From: Candidatus Parcubacteria bacterium
GTDB lineage: Bacteria; Patescibacteriota; Patescibacteriia; Patescibacteriales; BM507
DNA length: 50,655 nt
Assembly (NCBI GenBank): GCA_002869265.1
Contig: PKTH01000008.1
Coordinates: 1-50,655 of the forward strand
Direction of reading: 5' to 3'
How positions within the stretch are numbered: position 1 is the stretch's first letter; each line of letters starts with the position of its first letter. Under the pieces are notes generated by a model. The model was not told where the DNA came from. It searched no databases and saw nothing but the letters and a program-made list of their open reading frames with translations. A program made the translations under genes and the position numbers. Below, in pieces: positions 8,707 to 18,739 of the stretch.

Positions 8707-11067
8707 CTACCTTCTAGACTCTTGATAATTAAATACTGGGCCCATAATTATTACTTTACTTTCGTCAAATTTTTTAATCGCGCTAAGCATATTCACACCA
8801 TCTATTCTTTCTTTGATTGCTCCTGAATTTTCAACTTTAATAATATGTTCTTCTTCACCATAGTCTACAACAATGTAATTACTTGCGAATTCTTCGATAA
8901 ATTCACAATCCCCCTTTTCCAGTACCTCGTTATTTAATTCCTTCTGAATTATTTCCGATAGGGTCATCAAATTTCTATTTAATTCCTTGAATTCACCAGT
9001 AACAAGATTTGTTTTCTTGGTTAACCCAAGCGCAACAAGCATATCACTTAACATGTTTGTTTTTGCGATCAGCTCTTGGACTAAAGCTTGATTTGGCTCA
9101 ATATAGTTGTACTCATTACATTCTCCAGTAGCATCAAACCCGCTTGTAGTTCTTACGTCGTTAATTTGTAATATATCTGAATCAAGGTGAAGGTTTGTCC
9201 AGATACCTAGGGCGGTGTTTGTGGTCTTTTCTCTCCAGGCTTCTGTGTCCATAAAAACCAAAGAATTCTCTTTCGGCACATTTAGAAATACAGAAATTGT
9301 ATCAAGAGTTGACCAATACATATTACTTTGCCAACTATTTAGATTAAATTTAGAAATTTCATTACTTAAAAGATCTCTTCGCACTGTAAAATTACTATAC
9401 AAAGTATTTTCAATATATTTATCATTTTCAGACATGGGATAAACTATGTTTAGAACATCCAAGCCGTTTGCGACACATCGAAATACTCTAGCCCCCCGCT
9501 TTTCTGAACAAGCAGTTAAAGGCAACTTAATATCATCAGATTTTTCACTGTATTGTAAATCGCTTCCCGATAAACTAGAAAAAATATAGTCATTTGGCCA
9601 ATAATTCTCCTGCAGAATCCTCATGCCAATTTTATTCTTGAGCTCAGACTCGTTTCTATCAAGAGAACCTTCAAGGTAAGAAAATTTATATTCGACAATC
9701 TTTTCTTGAAGTTTTAAATGGTCTTCATCCCAGGTCTCATTATCTCGAGAAAAAACATCTTCGATAGTTCTGTCGCCAAAAACTCCTCTAAAAGCTTCAT
9801 CAAAATGAAGATAGGTTAACTCTTGCCTAAGGCCACTAAAAAAAGAAATTATTTTATAAATAGCGGCCCATTCATTTTTTACGTCTTGATTTTCTTGAAA
9901 ATCTCGAGCTATTATATTCGCCGCTGTAATATTTATCCGCCAATCCTCTTTGTCGAGAGCACATTCAAGGCATGTTTCATTTCTATAATAAAGCGGGAAA
10001 AGATGATTCAGCATCTTTGTGGCCAAGTAAAAATTGTTAAGTTTTGAATTTTTCTGATAACTCTCTGGTATCTTATAGTAAGAATAATCTATATCTTGAA
10101 GAAAAATGTGTGATTTTGAAATTCCAGAGGCTTTTCTTATTAACTCAACCTCACGCAAAACATCATCTCGTATATATTCTAAAAGCATATACTCATAATC
10201 CTGAGCTTCTTGTTCAGTAAATTTAGTATCATCGTTTAAGGCTGTGCCTCTATTGATTTGATTTTCCATCGGCTTTAAAAGCTCAAGGATGGTTGCAAAG
10301 TATGAAGCCGTCAGTCTCTCTCCTTCTAATACCGGATCATTCGTGATGCCTTTTTCTGCATAATGTGTTCTATATCTTGTGCTTGAAATCTCATACATTT
10401 TTTCAGAAATATTCCAGAGATTTTCATAAAAAACACTCTTTTCTATTTCTTTGAAAGATTGTTTCAGAATATTTTGTTGATAATATGAAATAAAGTCACT
10501 AGTAATAAAAACCGGGATACCTAGTTCTCTTAATTTCCTATATGAAGAATAAAAATCATCTGCTTCTTTTTTAAATGGATTGTCTATAATCACCACACCG
10601 TCTGAATTAAGTTGATAAATATATGGTTCCAACTCTAACTGTTTAGAAACATGTGGGTAGTTTTTTATGTCAGCTTTAACATTTACTGGTAATTCATAGG
10701 TGTTTAATTTATAATTATAATCAACAGAAGGTACTGTATAAAAATCTGCGAAGAATAAAGATTCCGCATTTGCTTCTAAAAAATTTCCTTTATCACTTGT
10801 GTCCTTACCATCTTCCAGTCCACCAAACTCAGGCAGTTTGCCAGTTCCAGTGGCCGTGTCTTCAATCAAGCTTGGATCATCAATAATAACGGGATCACTT
10901 TTCTTAGGAGCTTTAGAAAAAATTAAAATGACGACAAAGGCAATTATCAATAAAACAACAATTATCGCGGCGGCGATAATTATTAGTTTTTTTAGAAAAT
11001 TACTTGAATTGCTACTCAATTCAGTTTGTGAGTAATCATCAAAATTGTCTTCGTAATCCTTGGACAT
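8707..11067 (-). CDS. DUF3160-family membrane-anchored protein
   Basis: N-terminal TM, then ...RKLRELGIPVFITSDFISYYQQNILKQSFKEIE... resembling DUF3160. Confidence 0.75.
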   Translation of the reverse strand: MSKDYEDNFDDYSQTELSSNSSNFLKKLIIIAAAIIVVLLIIAFVVILIFSKAPKKSDPVIIDDPSLIEDTATGTGKLPEFGGLEDGKDTSDKGNFLEANAESLFFADFYTVPSVDYNYKLNTYELPVNVKADIKNYPHVSKQLELEPYIYQLNSDGVVIIDNPFKKEADDFYSSYRKLRELGIPVFITSDFISYYQQNILKQSFKEIEKSVFYENLWNISEKMYEISSTRYRTHYAEKGITNDPVLEGERLTASYFATILELLKPMENQINRGTALNDDTKFTEQEAQDYEYMLLEYIRDDVLREVELIRKASGISKSHIFLQDIDYSYYKIPESYQKNSKLNNFYLATKMLNHLFPLYYRNETCLECALDKEDWRINITAANIIARDFQENQDVKNEWAAIYKIISFFSGLRQELTYLHFDEAFRGVFGDRTIEDVFSRDNETWDEDHLKLQEKIVEYKFSYLEGSLDRNESELKNKIGMRILQENYWPNDYIFSSLSGSDLQYSEKSDDIKLPLTACSEKRGARVFRCVANGLDVLNIVYPMSENDKYIENTLYSNFTVRRDLLSNEISKFNLNSWQSNMYWSTLDTISVFLNVPKENSLVFMDTEAWREKTTNTALGIWTNLHLDSDILQINDVRTTSGFDATGECNEYNYIEPNQALVQELIAKTNMLSDMLVALGLTKKTNLVTGEFKELNRNLMTLSEIIQKELNNEVLEKGDCEFIEEFASNYIVVDYGEEEHIIKVENSGAIKERIDGVNMLSAIKKFDESKVIIMGPVFNYQESRR

Positions 11068-11126
11068 AGACCTCCTTATTTTGAGTATACTTAGATTATA
11101 CCATTTTTTGAACTATCTGATAATGC

Positions 11127-12155
11127 CTAATTTAAATATTTTGCCTTATTTCTAAGATGCTCATCGTAGTTCTTACTAAATATTGTCTCAAAAGTATCTT
11201 GCCGATTTAAATAAAACAAAAAATCACTTTCTTTAGGATAGACTGCTGCCTTAATTGCTTCTATCCCGGGGTTGCAAATTGGCCCTGGGGGTAGACCATA
11301 GTTTTTATAAGTATTATATGGTGAATCAATTTCTAAATCTTTATACGATGCTCCGGGGTCATTTTTCCCTGTAATATAGTTAATAGTGGAATCGACCTCT
11401 AGCCTCATTCCAATATTCATCCTTTTTATGAGAATCCCTGACACTGTTTTCATATCATCTTTATTCCTTACTTCTTTTTCGATAATAGAAGCTAGAGTCA
11501 TAACTTCATGGAAAGTCATTCCGGATTTTTCTATATCACCCAAGAGTTTAGAATCAGCTTTGTTTTTTAAATTATTCAAAGCTTTAAATACAATATCGGA
11601 AACACTTGCATTATTATATACCCTGTAGGTGTCTGGATAAATATAGCCTTCCAAATCGTGACCTCTGGGAACTGAGTCAAGGAAGGAGGGTTTTTAAAAC
11701 TCAAAAACCCAACTACTGACTGGCGCTTCTGTCAAAGAAAGAAAGTCTTTAGAGCTTGAAATGTTATTTTTTTCAAAATTTTCTGCTATATCCAAAAGAT
11801 TCCACCCTTCAATAATTTTTACATTTTTCTCATTTTCGATAACATCACCTCGAACAAAAATTGCAATTATCTCTGCGGGAGACAAGTTTTTACTAAGCTG
11901 GTATTTGCCTGATTGGATCTTTTTGTCCAATTTTTTCTCCCAAAGATAATATCTCAAATAAAGCTTAGAGCTGATCAAGTTTTCTTCAAACAACCTATTA
12001 ACGATCGAAGACACTCCTTCTCCTTTTGATATTGAGAATTCACTTATCGAGGTATTAATATCCGCCCCCTTGTAAATACTATTTCTGTAAAAAATATATA
12101 CCAATAGAGAAAATACAAGCAAAAGAATAACTATAATTTTGAGTTTTTTTATCAT
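11127..12155 (-). pseudogene. mltG: Endolytic transglycosylase MltG (YceG-like) interrupted by in-frame TAA at 11694-11696
   Basis: N-terminal ORF 11694-12155 (TM anchor + N-domain) and C-terminal ORF 11127-11654 (LEGYIYPDTYRV, LASIIEKEVR, LPPGPICNPG) lie in the same frame; readable as ...SSWVFEF*KPSFLDSVPRGHDLEGYIYPDTYRV... Confidence 0.85.
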
Positions 12156-12225
12156 ATGTTTTTAATATTCTAATAATATCAGAATGAATTAGATAGAGCA
12201 ATCTTATGATTTTAGCTAATATTAC

Positions 12226-12254
12226 TTGCATTTTTTTAAGTATTGTGATATAAT
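12226..12254 (+). promoter_or_regulatory. Putative promoter for CAP-domain gene
   Basis: TTGCAT - 17 nt - TATAAT. Confidence 0.6.
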
Positions 12255-12298
12255 GATAATAGAGTTAAAAACTCCAAAAACAAAAACAAAAAAAACAA

Positions 12299-13081
12299 AT
12301 GAATACTTTAAAAAATAAAAAATATTTTTTAATATTAGGCAAATTTAATACTTCAATAGCAATGCTTCTATTATTTGTAGGAGTTTTTTTATTCCCTAAA
12401 ACTGCCTATCTGAGCTCAATTAGCCCAGAAAAAATTGTAGAATTAAGCAACAAAGAAAGAATAGAAAAGGACCTAGATCCCCTGTCGGTAAACCAACACC
12501 TCTCTAAAGCGGCCTATGATAAAGCAGAGGCAATATTTTCTGAACAAAGATTTGAGCACAATTTTGATGATAGAAAATTTTCAGCCTGGGTAAAAGATGT
12601 AGGTTATGAATATAGGTATGTTGGAGAAAATTTAGGCATTAACTTTGTAACCAGTGAAGGGCTTATGCAGGCATGGAAAGATTCTCCTACTCATTATAAA
12701 AACATTATTAACGAAAAGTTCTCAGAAATTGGAGTCGCAGTATTAGAAGACAGCTATGAGGGGAGGAACAGCATATTGGTAGTTCAGGTTTTTGCTAAAC
12801 CTCTTTTAGTCGAACCATCTATTAGTGAAATATCTGTGCTTAACTTTAATCAAAATTTATCCCAAGATATAAACAACATATATTCCCTATCTCACACTCA
12901 AAATACAGTTTTAGAAAATAAATTCAACAATAATAACTATTACGTTCTTAATTCAACTGATAATATATTGCCAGTTGATAATAAAAAAGACCAAAAATAT
13001 TTAGATCTTCTTTTTACTTTTTTTGGTTTTATCTATCTTTTTATATTTAAACTAGTAAGTATAAAAAATATAGGTTTCTAA
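12299..13081 (+). CDS. CAP/SCP-domain secreted protein with N- and C-terminal hydrophobic segments
   Basis: ELSNKERIEKDLDPLSVNQHLSKAA...RYVGENLGINF...AWKDSPTHYKNIINEKFSEIGVAV; C-terminal LLFTFFGFIYLFIFKLV. Confidence 0.85.
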   Translation: MNTLKNKKYFLILGKFNTSIAMLLLFVGVFLFPKTAYLSSISPEKIVELSNKERIEKDLDPLSVNQHLSKAAYDKAEAIFSEQRFEHNFDDRKFSAWVKDVGYEYRYVGENLGINFVTSEGLMQAWKDSPTHYKNIINEKFSEIGVAVLEDSYEGRNSILVVQVFAKPLLVEPSISEISVLNFNQNLSQDINNIYSLSHTQNTVLENKFNNNNYYVLNSTDNILPVDNKKDQKYLDLLFTFFGFIYLFIFKLVSIKNIGF

Positions 13082-13890
13082 GCAAGTAAATAAGTTAATA
13101 CGATTAGAAGCGCGAGCAGGAATCGATAATAGGCAAAAACCACCAGACCATGCTTAGTGGCAAATTTTAGGAAATATTTTATTGCTAGAATTGCTGAAAA
13201 AAAGGCTGAAGCAAAAGAGATTGTCATAACTATTAATTCGTTTTTATCTACTCCCGAGCTCAAAAGCGCTCCCAAATTAAGCAACGAAGCCCCAGCAATA
13301 ATTGGAATAGACATTAAAAAAGAAATTCTTATTGCCTCCTCTCTCTTTAGCTTCGTAAAAAGACCTGCTATAATTGTAATACCAGATCTTGAAGTTCCGG
13401 GGATTAGGGCCAAGGCTTGAGCGATCCCAATAAACAAAAAGTTTTTTGCATTTAGTTGGTTTAAGGTCTTTTCTTTTTTGGCAATTTTTTCTACCACAAT
13501 AAAGAAAACCCCTACAAGAACTAACATAAAGGCAACAACCAAAACGCTTCTAAAAACATTTTCAATAAGATTCTCAAAGAAAAAACCAACTAACGCAGCA
13601 GGCATAGTTGCCAACAATATAAACCATGACAACTTTGTATAATCAGACCGATATCCAAAAAAACTTTTAAACCAAGCAATAACAATCTTTTTAATGTCAT
13701 CCCAGAAAAAAACGATTACGGCTATCAAGGTAGCCAAGTGCAAAAGAACATCAAACATAACTTCATTCTGCACTGGTAGGCCTAGATATTTATGTAGTAT
13801 AATTAAATGACCAGAACTTGAAACTGGCAAAAATTCAGTAGCTCCCTGGATAACTCCAAAAATAATTGATTTTAAATAAATAAATATCAT
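13078..13890 (-). CDS. uppP: Undecaprenyl-diphosphatase
   Basis: GVIQGATEFLPVSSSGHL, PGTSRSG motifs. Confidence 0.95.
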   Translation of the reverse strand: MIFIYLKSIIFGVIQGATEFLPVSSSGHLIILHKYLGLPVQNEVMFDVLLHLATLIAVIVFFWDDIKKIVIAWFKSFFGYRSDYTKLSWFILLATMPAALVGFFFENLIENVFRSVLVVAFMLVLVGVFFIVVEKIAKKEKTLNQLNAKNFLFIGIAQALALIPGTSRSGITIIAGLFTKLKREEAIRISFLMSIPIIAGASLLNLGALLSSGVDKNELIVMTISFASAFFSAILAIKYFLKFATKHGLVVFAYYRFLLALLIVLTYLLA

Positions 13891-13894
13891 TAAT

Positions 13895-14329
13895 ATGATT
13901 TATAGTATATTATTTTTCCCACTTTTTGCGGGGATTCTAGCCCAAATAATTAAATTTTTTATTCGATCAAATAAACAAAAGTTTAAACTGAGGAATATGA
14001 TTGCCTATTCTGGTATGCCTTCCGGGCATAGCGCTATAACCATTTCCCTGGCTACTATAATTGGACTAGAAGAAGGTTGGCATTCCCCTCTTTTTGCCAT
14101 TTCGGCTATCCTCGCCCTAATTGTTATTAGAGACGCTCTTGGAATAAGGAAATATCTCGGTCAGCATGGACGTGTTCTTAATATCTTAGTAAAAGATTTG
14201 GAAGAAGACAAGGTGATTGATGAACACTATCCTCATCTCCTAGAGAATATTGGTCATACCCCAATACAAGTAGTCGCTGGATCAATTCTAGGCTTCTTAG
14301 TTAGTATTCTTGGTTTCTACTTTTTATAA
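13895..14329 (+). CDS. Divergent PAP2 family protein (DUF212/YuiD-like)
   Basis: AYSGMPSGHSAI...RDALGIRKYLGQHGRVLN...EHYPHLLENIGHTPIQVVAGSILG. Confidence 0.85.
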   Translation: MIYSILFFPLFAGILAQIIKFFIRSNKQKFKLRNMIAYSGMPSGHSAITISLATIIGLEEGWHSPLFAISAILALIVIRDALGIRKYLGQHGRVLNILVKDLEEDKVIDEHYPHLLENIGHTPIQVVAGSILGFLVSILGFYFL

Positions 14330-14345
14330 AATCAAACAAACAAAA

Positions 14346-14367
14346 AAAACACTTATTACAGTGTTTT
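14346..14367. terminator. Bidirectional Rho-independent terminator
   Basis: aaaacact-tattac-agtgttttttt. Confidence 0.85.
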
Positions 14368-14371
14368 TTTG

Positions 14372-17113
14372 TTATTGAAAATTACAAGGAAAGTTAAAAT
14401 TAAAGTTACAGAAGGTAACACAATCTGAACATGTACCAGCCAATAATTCTACGGGGTCACAAAGACCATCTCCACAAGTGTAAGCGCAGGAGCTTGAAAT
14501 AGTATTACAACCATCACCATCCGTTGTGTTACCATCGTCGCAGTCTTCTCCAGGATCAAGAGAACCATCTCCACAAGTATGAAGACAGTTGTTTGAATCT
14601 GTATTACAGCCATCCCCGTCTACTGTGTTTCCGTCATCACACTCTTCTGGGGCTATAACGGTTCCATCACCACAGGTGTAGGCACAAGAACTGGAAAAAG
14701 TATTGCAACCATCTCCATCGGTTGTATTACCATCATCACAATCTTCTGGAGCAGTGACAGTCCCATCACCACAAGCATGCAAACAATTACTATTACAACC
14801 ATCTCCATCTATAGCATTGCCATCATCACAATCTTCCCCCATTTCCACAGCTCCATTACCACAAACTGCCGGCACCGGACAGTCTGCAAAACACAAACCT
14901 GCCTCTCCAGCGCTACAAAAACCATCCCCACAAGTAAACTGACAATTGTTTGAATCTGTATTACAACCATCCCCGTCTACTGTGTTTCCGTCATCACAGT
15001 CCTCCCCTGACTCCACTACTCCGTTTCCACAAACTGGTGGTAGAGTACAGTCACCTGGACAAGATCCAGAGGCCGATTCAGCCGCTGAACAACTCCCATC
15101 ACCACAAACATAAGAACATGAGGCAGTAAGGGTGTTACAACCATCTCCATCAATTGAATTTCCGTCGTCACACTCTTCTCCACTATCTAGGGAGCCATCT
15201 CCACAAGTATGAAGACAATTATTTGAATCAGTATTACAGCCATCCCCATCCACAGAATTTGCATCATCACATTCTTCAGGGGGAGAAACAAACCCATCAC
15301 CACATGTATACAAACACGAAATATTACAACCATCTCCATTTGAGGTATTACCATCATCACAATCCTCTCCTGGGTCTAGAACGCCGTTACCACAACCAGG
15401 AAGTGGAGTGCAATCAGAATCTAGAGCATCAATGTCTCCATCGCAGTCATCATCCAGGGAGTTTGTACAATCCGTTTCTGAAAGATTTCCTGGATTTACG
15501 CCAGCAAACCCAAGACCATCCATACAATCGCATGTTTGCGCTATGGTTAAGGGGCTCAAGGGGTTGGTTAGTGAACAAACTGGATATACAAAAGGATTCA
15601 CAACTATACTAGGCAGAGCTGGTGGACAAGCACAATATCCATCTCCGTCAGCATCACAACCTTCATCAGAAAAACCAGAACAATTATTATCTAAGTTATC
15701 ACATAATTCAGAGGCCCCTGGATTAATTGTAGTGTTCGATTCATCGCAATCACAAGTAGTCGCTCTGGAAGCGGCATTAGTATTATCAGTTTGAGTGCAG
15801 GTCAAAAGAAAAGCACCATCTACAAAAGTTTGACCGCAATCACAATAATTATCGTTATCAGCATCACAACCTTCATCAGGGGTAACACCAGAACAATTAT
15901 CATCAATGCCATTACAAATCTCTGGATTGCCTGGGAATCTAGAAGCATCATTATCGTCACAGTCAGCTGGAACATCACATGTATCCACTCCATCTCCATC
16001 ATTGTCTACGCAAGTTGCAGCACAGGGAGTATCTCCCCCAAAGCAGTCCTGGTCAATCCCATCACCACAAATATCAACAGCTCCCGGTTTTATATTGGGG
16101 TTTGTGTCATCACAATCAGCCAAAGGATTTGCACAAACAGAACCAACTGAGCCGAATGAATCTCCGTCAAAATCCAAGCAAGCTTGAGTGCAACCAGAAA
16201 AGGAAGCAAGGGGTGGTAAAACATTATAGGGGGTTTCAAATGTAGTACAAAGATCGTAGTTTGTTCCATTGCCGATAGAAAAATATCCGTACACTAAACT
16301 ATTTGTTGGCAGATCGGGCAAGGTGTCTGAAAAAGTTTTAATAACATCATTCCAGCAAGTTTTTTCATCAAAACCAACTCCCCCACAAGGACCTAGGTCA
16401 TTTACGGGATCAACGGGAACGCTAGCCCCTATTTCAGAAGAAAATGAAGAAGTCCAACTTGGCCAAACAGAAAGAGTCTTTCCTGGCAAGTATGACCCTG
16501 AAGAAAGAGAGGGATAAGACCCGTGTTCGTTATAGTAATTATCTAGGCGAATATTTAAGCTAGACAAATCTGAAAGTCTTTTTGTATCCCTAATCACTTT
16601 TGCTTTTAAGCTGCCACAAAAATCTCCTATAGAGCAATCATCATCATAGACGCAATATCTAGCTGTATCAAAATGACATAAACCAGTCCCAGAAATATTT
16701 GAATTAAATTTCCAATTTTCTAAAATATTACCAAAAATATCGCTTGTCTCATTATCAGCATTGATATTGTAAGTAATAAGATAAATGTTTGTATAAAGAG
16801 CATCAAGCACTCCATCCCCAGGAGGGGTATCCACTAAATTACTAACATTAACGTAAACTGAGTTTCCGTCTCGAACAGCCTCATATCCATCAACTAGCAT
16901 TGACTGAGGTGACCCAGTGAATTCTTGTTTATTATACCAATCCCTTGCTGATAAATGGTCAAGGTTTGGAAAAACACGAATAGCAATAGCATCCGAACTA
17001 GCAAATCCTACAAGATTATTTGAAAAAAACAATAAAATGACAAATAAAAACAGACCAATAATAACATGGGTTAAACTATTGCTATTTTTGTTTTTTAGTA
17101 GTTTTTTAAACAT
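14372..17113 (-). CDS. Secreted Cys-rich protein: pilin-like segment, about 4 MopE-type and about 8 Myxo-type CxDGxxxxxExCDDGNxxxGDGC repeats
   Basis: Repeated GEDCDDGNTVDGDGCN units; CNGIDDNCSG / CDNLDNNCSG units; signal-anchor-like N-terminus. Confidence 0.9.
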   Translation of the reverse strand: MFKKLLKNKNSNSLTHVIIGLFLFVILLFFSNNLVGFASSDAIAIRVFPNLDHLSARDWYNKQEFTGSPQSMLVDGYEAVRDGNSVYVNVSNLVDTPPGDGVLDALYTNIYLITYNINADNETSDIFGNILENWKFNSNISGTGLCHFDTARYCVYDDDCSIGDFCGSLKAKVIRDTKRLSDLSSLNIRLDNYYNEHGSYPSLSSGSYLPGKTLSVWPSWTSSFSSEIGASVPVDPVNDLGPCGGVGFDEKTCWNDVIKTFSDTLPDLPTNSLVYGYFSIGNGTNYDLCTTFETPYNVLPPLASFSGCTQACLDFDGDSFGSVGSVCANPLADCDDTNPNIKPGAVDICGDGIDQDCFGGDTPCAATCVDNDGDGVDTCDVPADCDDNDASRFPGNPEICNGIDDNCSGVTPDEGCDADNDNYCDCGQTFVDGAFLLTCTQTDNTNAASRATTCDCDESNTTINPGASELCDNLDNNCSGFSDEGCDADGDGYCACPPALPSIVVNPFVYPVCSLTNPLSPLTIAQTCDCMDGLGFAGVNPGNLSETDCTNSLDDDCDGDIDALDSDCTPLPGCGNGVLDPGEDCDDGNTSNGDGCNISCLYTCGDGFVSPPEECDDANSVDGDGCNTDSNNCLHTCGDGSLDSGEECDDGNSIDGDGCNTLTASCSYVCGDGSCSAAESASGSCPGDCTLPPVCGNGVVESGEDCDDGNTVDGDGCNTDSNNCQFTCGDGFCSAGEAGLCFADCPVPAVCGNGAVEMGEDCDDGNAIDGDGCNSNCLHACGDGTVTAPEDCDDGNTTDGDGCNTFSSSCAYTCGDGTVIAPEECDDGNTVDGDGCNTDSNNCLHTCGDGSLDPGEDCDDGNTTDGDGCNTISSSCAYTCGDGLCDPVELLAGTCSDCVTFCNFNFNFPCNFQ
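14440..15400 (-). repeat. DNA-level degenerate tandem repeats encoding Myxo-type Cys-rich units
   Basis: Near-identical segments e.g. around 14568-14641, 14922-14998 and 15190-15270. Confidence 0.85.
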
Positions 17114-17146
17114 TTTTATTATTATAACATATCCAATAATAGCAAA

Positions 17147-18739
17147 CTATATCAAACTCTCTCCGCTCATTTCTTCCGGTTTTTCTAGACCTAAAAGCTT
17201 CAATATTGTGGGTGCAACATCTGCCAAGACCCCTTGAGGCGGGACTAGACTCAAATCATTACCTGGAACACTCTGCCAGCCGAATGTTTTTCCGTCAAAA
17301 CTATTACCTATTATTAATAATGGAACAGGGTTGCTAGTGTGCTCTTTAAGCTTAACGCCTGCTTGCATGTCATACATAATATCAGCATTCCCATGGTCTG
17401 CGGTAATGAGCACAACCCCTTCCTTGTCATTAGTCGCTTTAACAATCTTATTCACAAGGACGTCAAGTGTTTCAACCGCCTCAATAGCAGCATCCATGTT
17501 TGCCGTATGCCCCACCATATCTGCATTGGCAAAATTAACAAGTATAAAATCATATTTCTCCTCTGATATAGCACTGAGAATTTTTTCGGTGACTTCAGGA
17601 GCAGACATTTCAGGTTTGGCATCATAGCTAGGAAGAGCAGGTGAAGGGACTAGAACATGATCCTCTCCAGGAAATGCCTCTTCAATACCTCCATTAAAAA
17701 AGTAAGTAACATGGGCATATTTTTCAGTCTCTGCGATCCTTAGCTGTTTTAACCCAGCACTTGAAATAATCTCTCCCAAAGAATTCTTCAAAACCACCGG
17801 TGGGAAAATAACATCAACTGGAAGTCCTTTTTCATATTCAGAAAAAGTAGCAAACTTCAAATTTTTAATTTTCTCTCCTCTATTGAAATTTTTAATTTCT
17901 GGAAGACAAAATGCTTTAGTTATTTGTCTTGCTCTATCTGGTCTATAATTAAAAAATATCACTGCATCGTTTTCCTTTATATTCCCTTTGGGGTCTCCAT
18001 CCTTTGTAACAACGCTTGGAACAAATTCTTCATCAAAAATTTTATTTTTATAGCTTTTACTAATAATTTCCAAAGGATCATTACCTGCATTCCCTTTGCC
18101 CTGAGTCATTGCTAGATAGGCTTTTTCTGTCCTGTCCCAATTATTATTTCTATCCATTGTATAAAATCTACCGGCAACGGTAGCTATCTCACCAACTCCA
18201 TTCTTATCAATAGCCGCCTGGATAGATTTTATATATGATTCTCCACCATTATAAACTGTATCTCTACCATCTAGAATTGCATGAATAAATACTTTTTTAA
18301 TATTATTCTCTGCTGCAAACACTAAAAGAGCAAATAAATGATCAATAGAAGCATGAACTCCTCCGTCAGAACATAGGCCCATCAAATGCAGACTAGAATC
18401 ATTCTTTTTTACATGATCGACTATATCCATAAAGGCCTTCTCCTTATAAAAAGAATGATCGCTAATTGCCTTATTGATTCTAGGCAAAAGCTGATAGACT
18501 ATCCTGCCCATTCCAAGATTGAGGTGCCCAACTTCGCTGTTCCCCTCCTCTCCCCATGGCAGACCAACCGCATCCCCGGACGCTCTGATAGTCATAGATG
18601 GATATCTTGAAATATAGTCATCCATGTTGGGGGTTCTTGCCATGGCTATTGCATTCCCACTGAATGGTTGACCAGCACCATATCCATCCAAAATAATTAA
18701 CACTACTGGTTTTGGAATTTTTTTACTTTCGTCGTTCAT
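17147..18739 (-). CDS. gpmI: 2,3-bisphosphoglycerate-independent phosphoglycerate mutase (copy 2)
   Basis: GNSEVGHLNLGMGR, FANADMVGHTANMDAAIEAVE, ITADHGNAD, HTSNPVP. Confidence 0.93.
   Translation of the reverse strand: MNDESKKIPKPVVLIILDGYGAGQPFSGNAIAMARTPNMDDYISRYPSMTIRASGDAVGLPWGEEGNSEVGHLNLGMGRIVYQLLPRINKAISDHSFYKEKAFMDIVDHVKKNDSSLHLMGLCSDGGVHASIDHLFALLVFAAENNIKKVFIHAILDGRDTVYNGGESYIKSIQAAIDKNGVGEIATVAGRFYTMDRNNNWDRTEKAYLAMTQGKGNAGNDPLEIISKSYKNKIFDEEFVPSVVTKDGDPKGNIKENDAVIFFNYRPDRARQITKAFCLPEIKNFNRGEKIKNLKFATFSEYEKGLPVDVIFPPVVLKNSLGEIISSAGLKQLRIAETEKYAHVTYFFNGGIEEAFPGEDHVLVPSPALPSYDAKPEMSAPEVTEKILSAISEEKYDFILVNFANADMVGHTANMDAAIEAVETLDVLVNKIVKATNDKEGVVLITADHGNADIMYDMQAGVKLKEHTSNPVPLLIIGNSFDGKTFGWQSVPGNDLSLVPPQGVLADVAPTILKLLGLEKPEEMSGESLI

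Noticed and set aside
11652-11700. Programmed frameshift in mltG at TTTTAAAAA
   Set aside because: Both halves are in the same frame, so a +1/-1 shift cannot restore the product.
14440-15400. Repeated units as a CRISPR array
   Set aside because: Repeats are degenerate, in-frame coding and encode Cys-rich domains; no constant repeat with unique spacers.
14703-16517. Overlapping plus-strand ORFs (including a His-rich 152-aa ORF at 15154-15612) and minus ORF 15820-16002
   Set aside because: Antisense or alternate frames of the Cys/Asp-repeat gene; low-complexity products follow from the DNA repeat.
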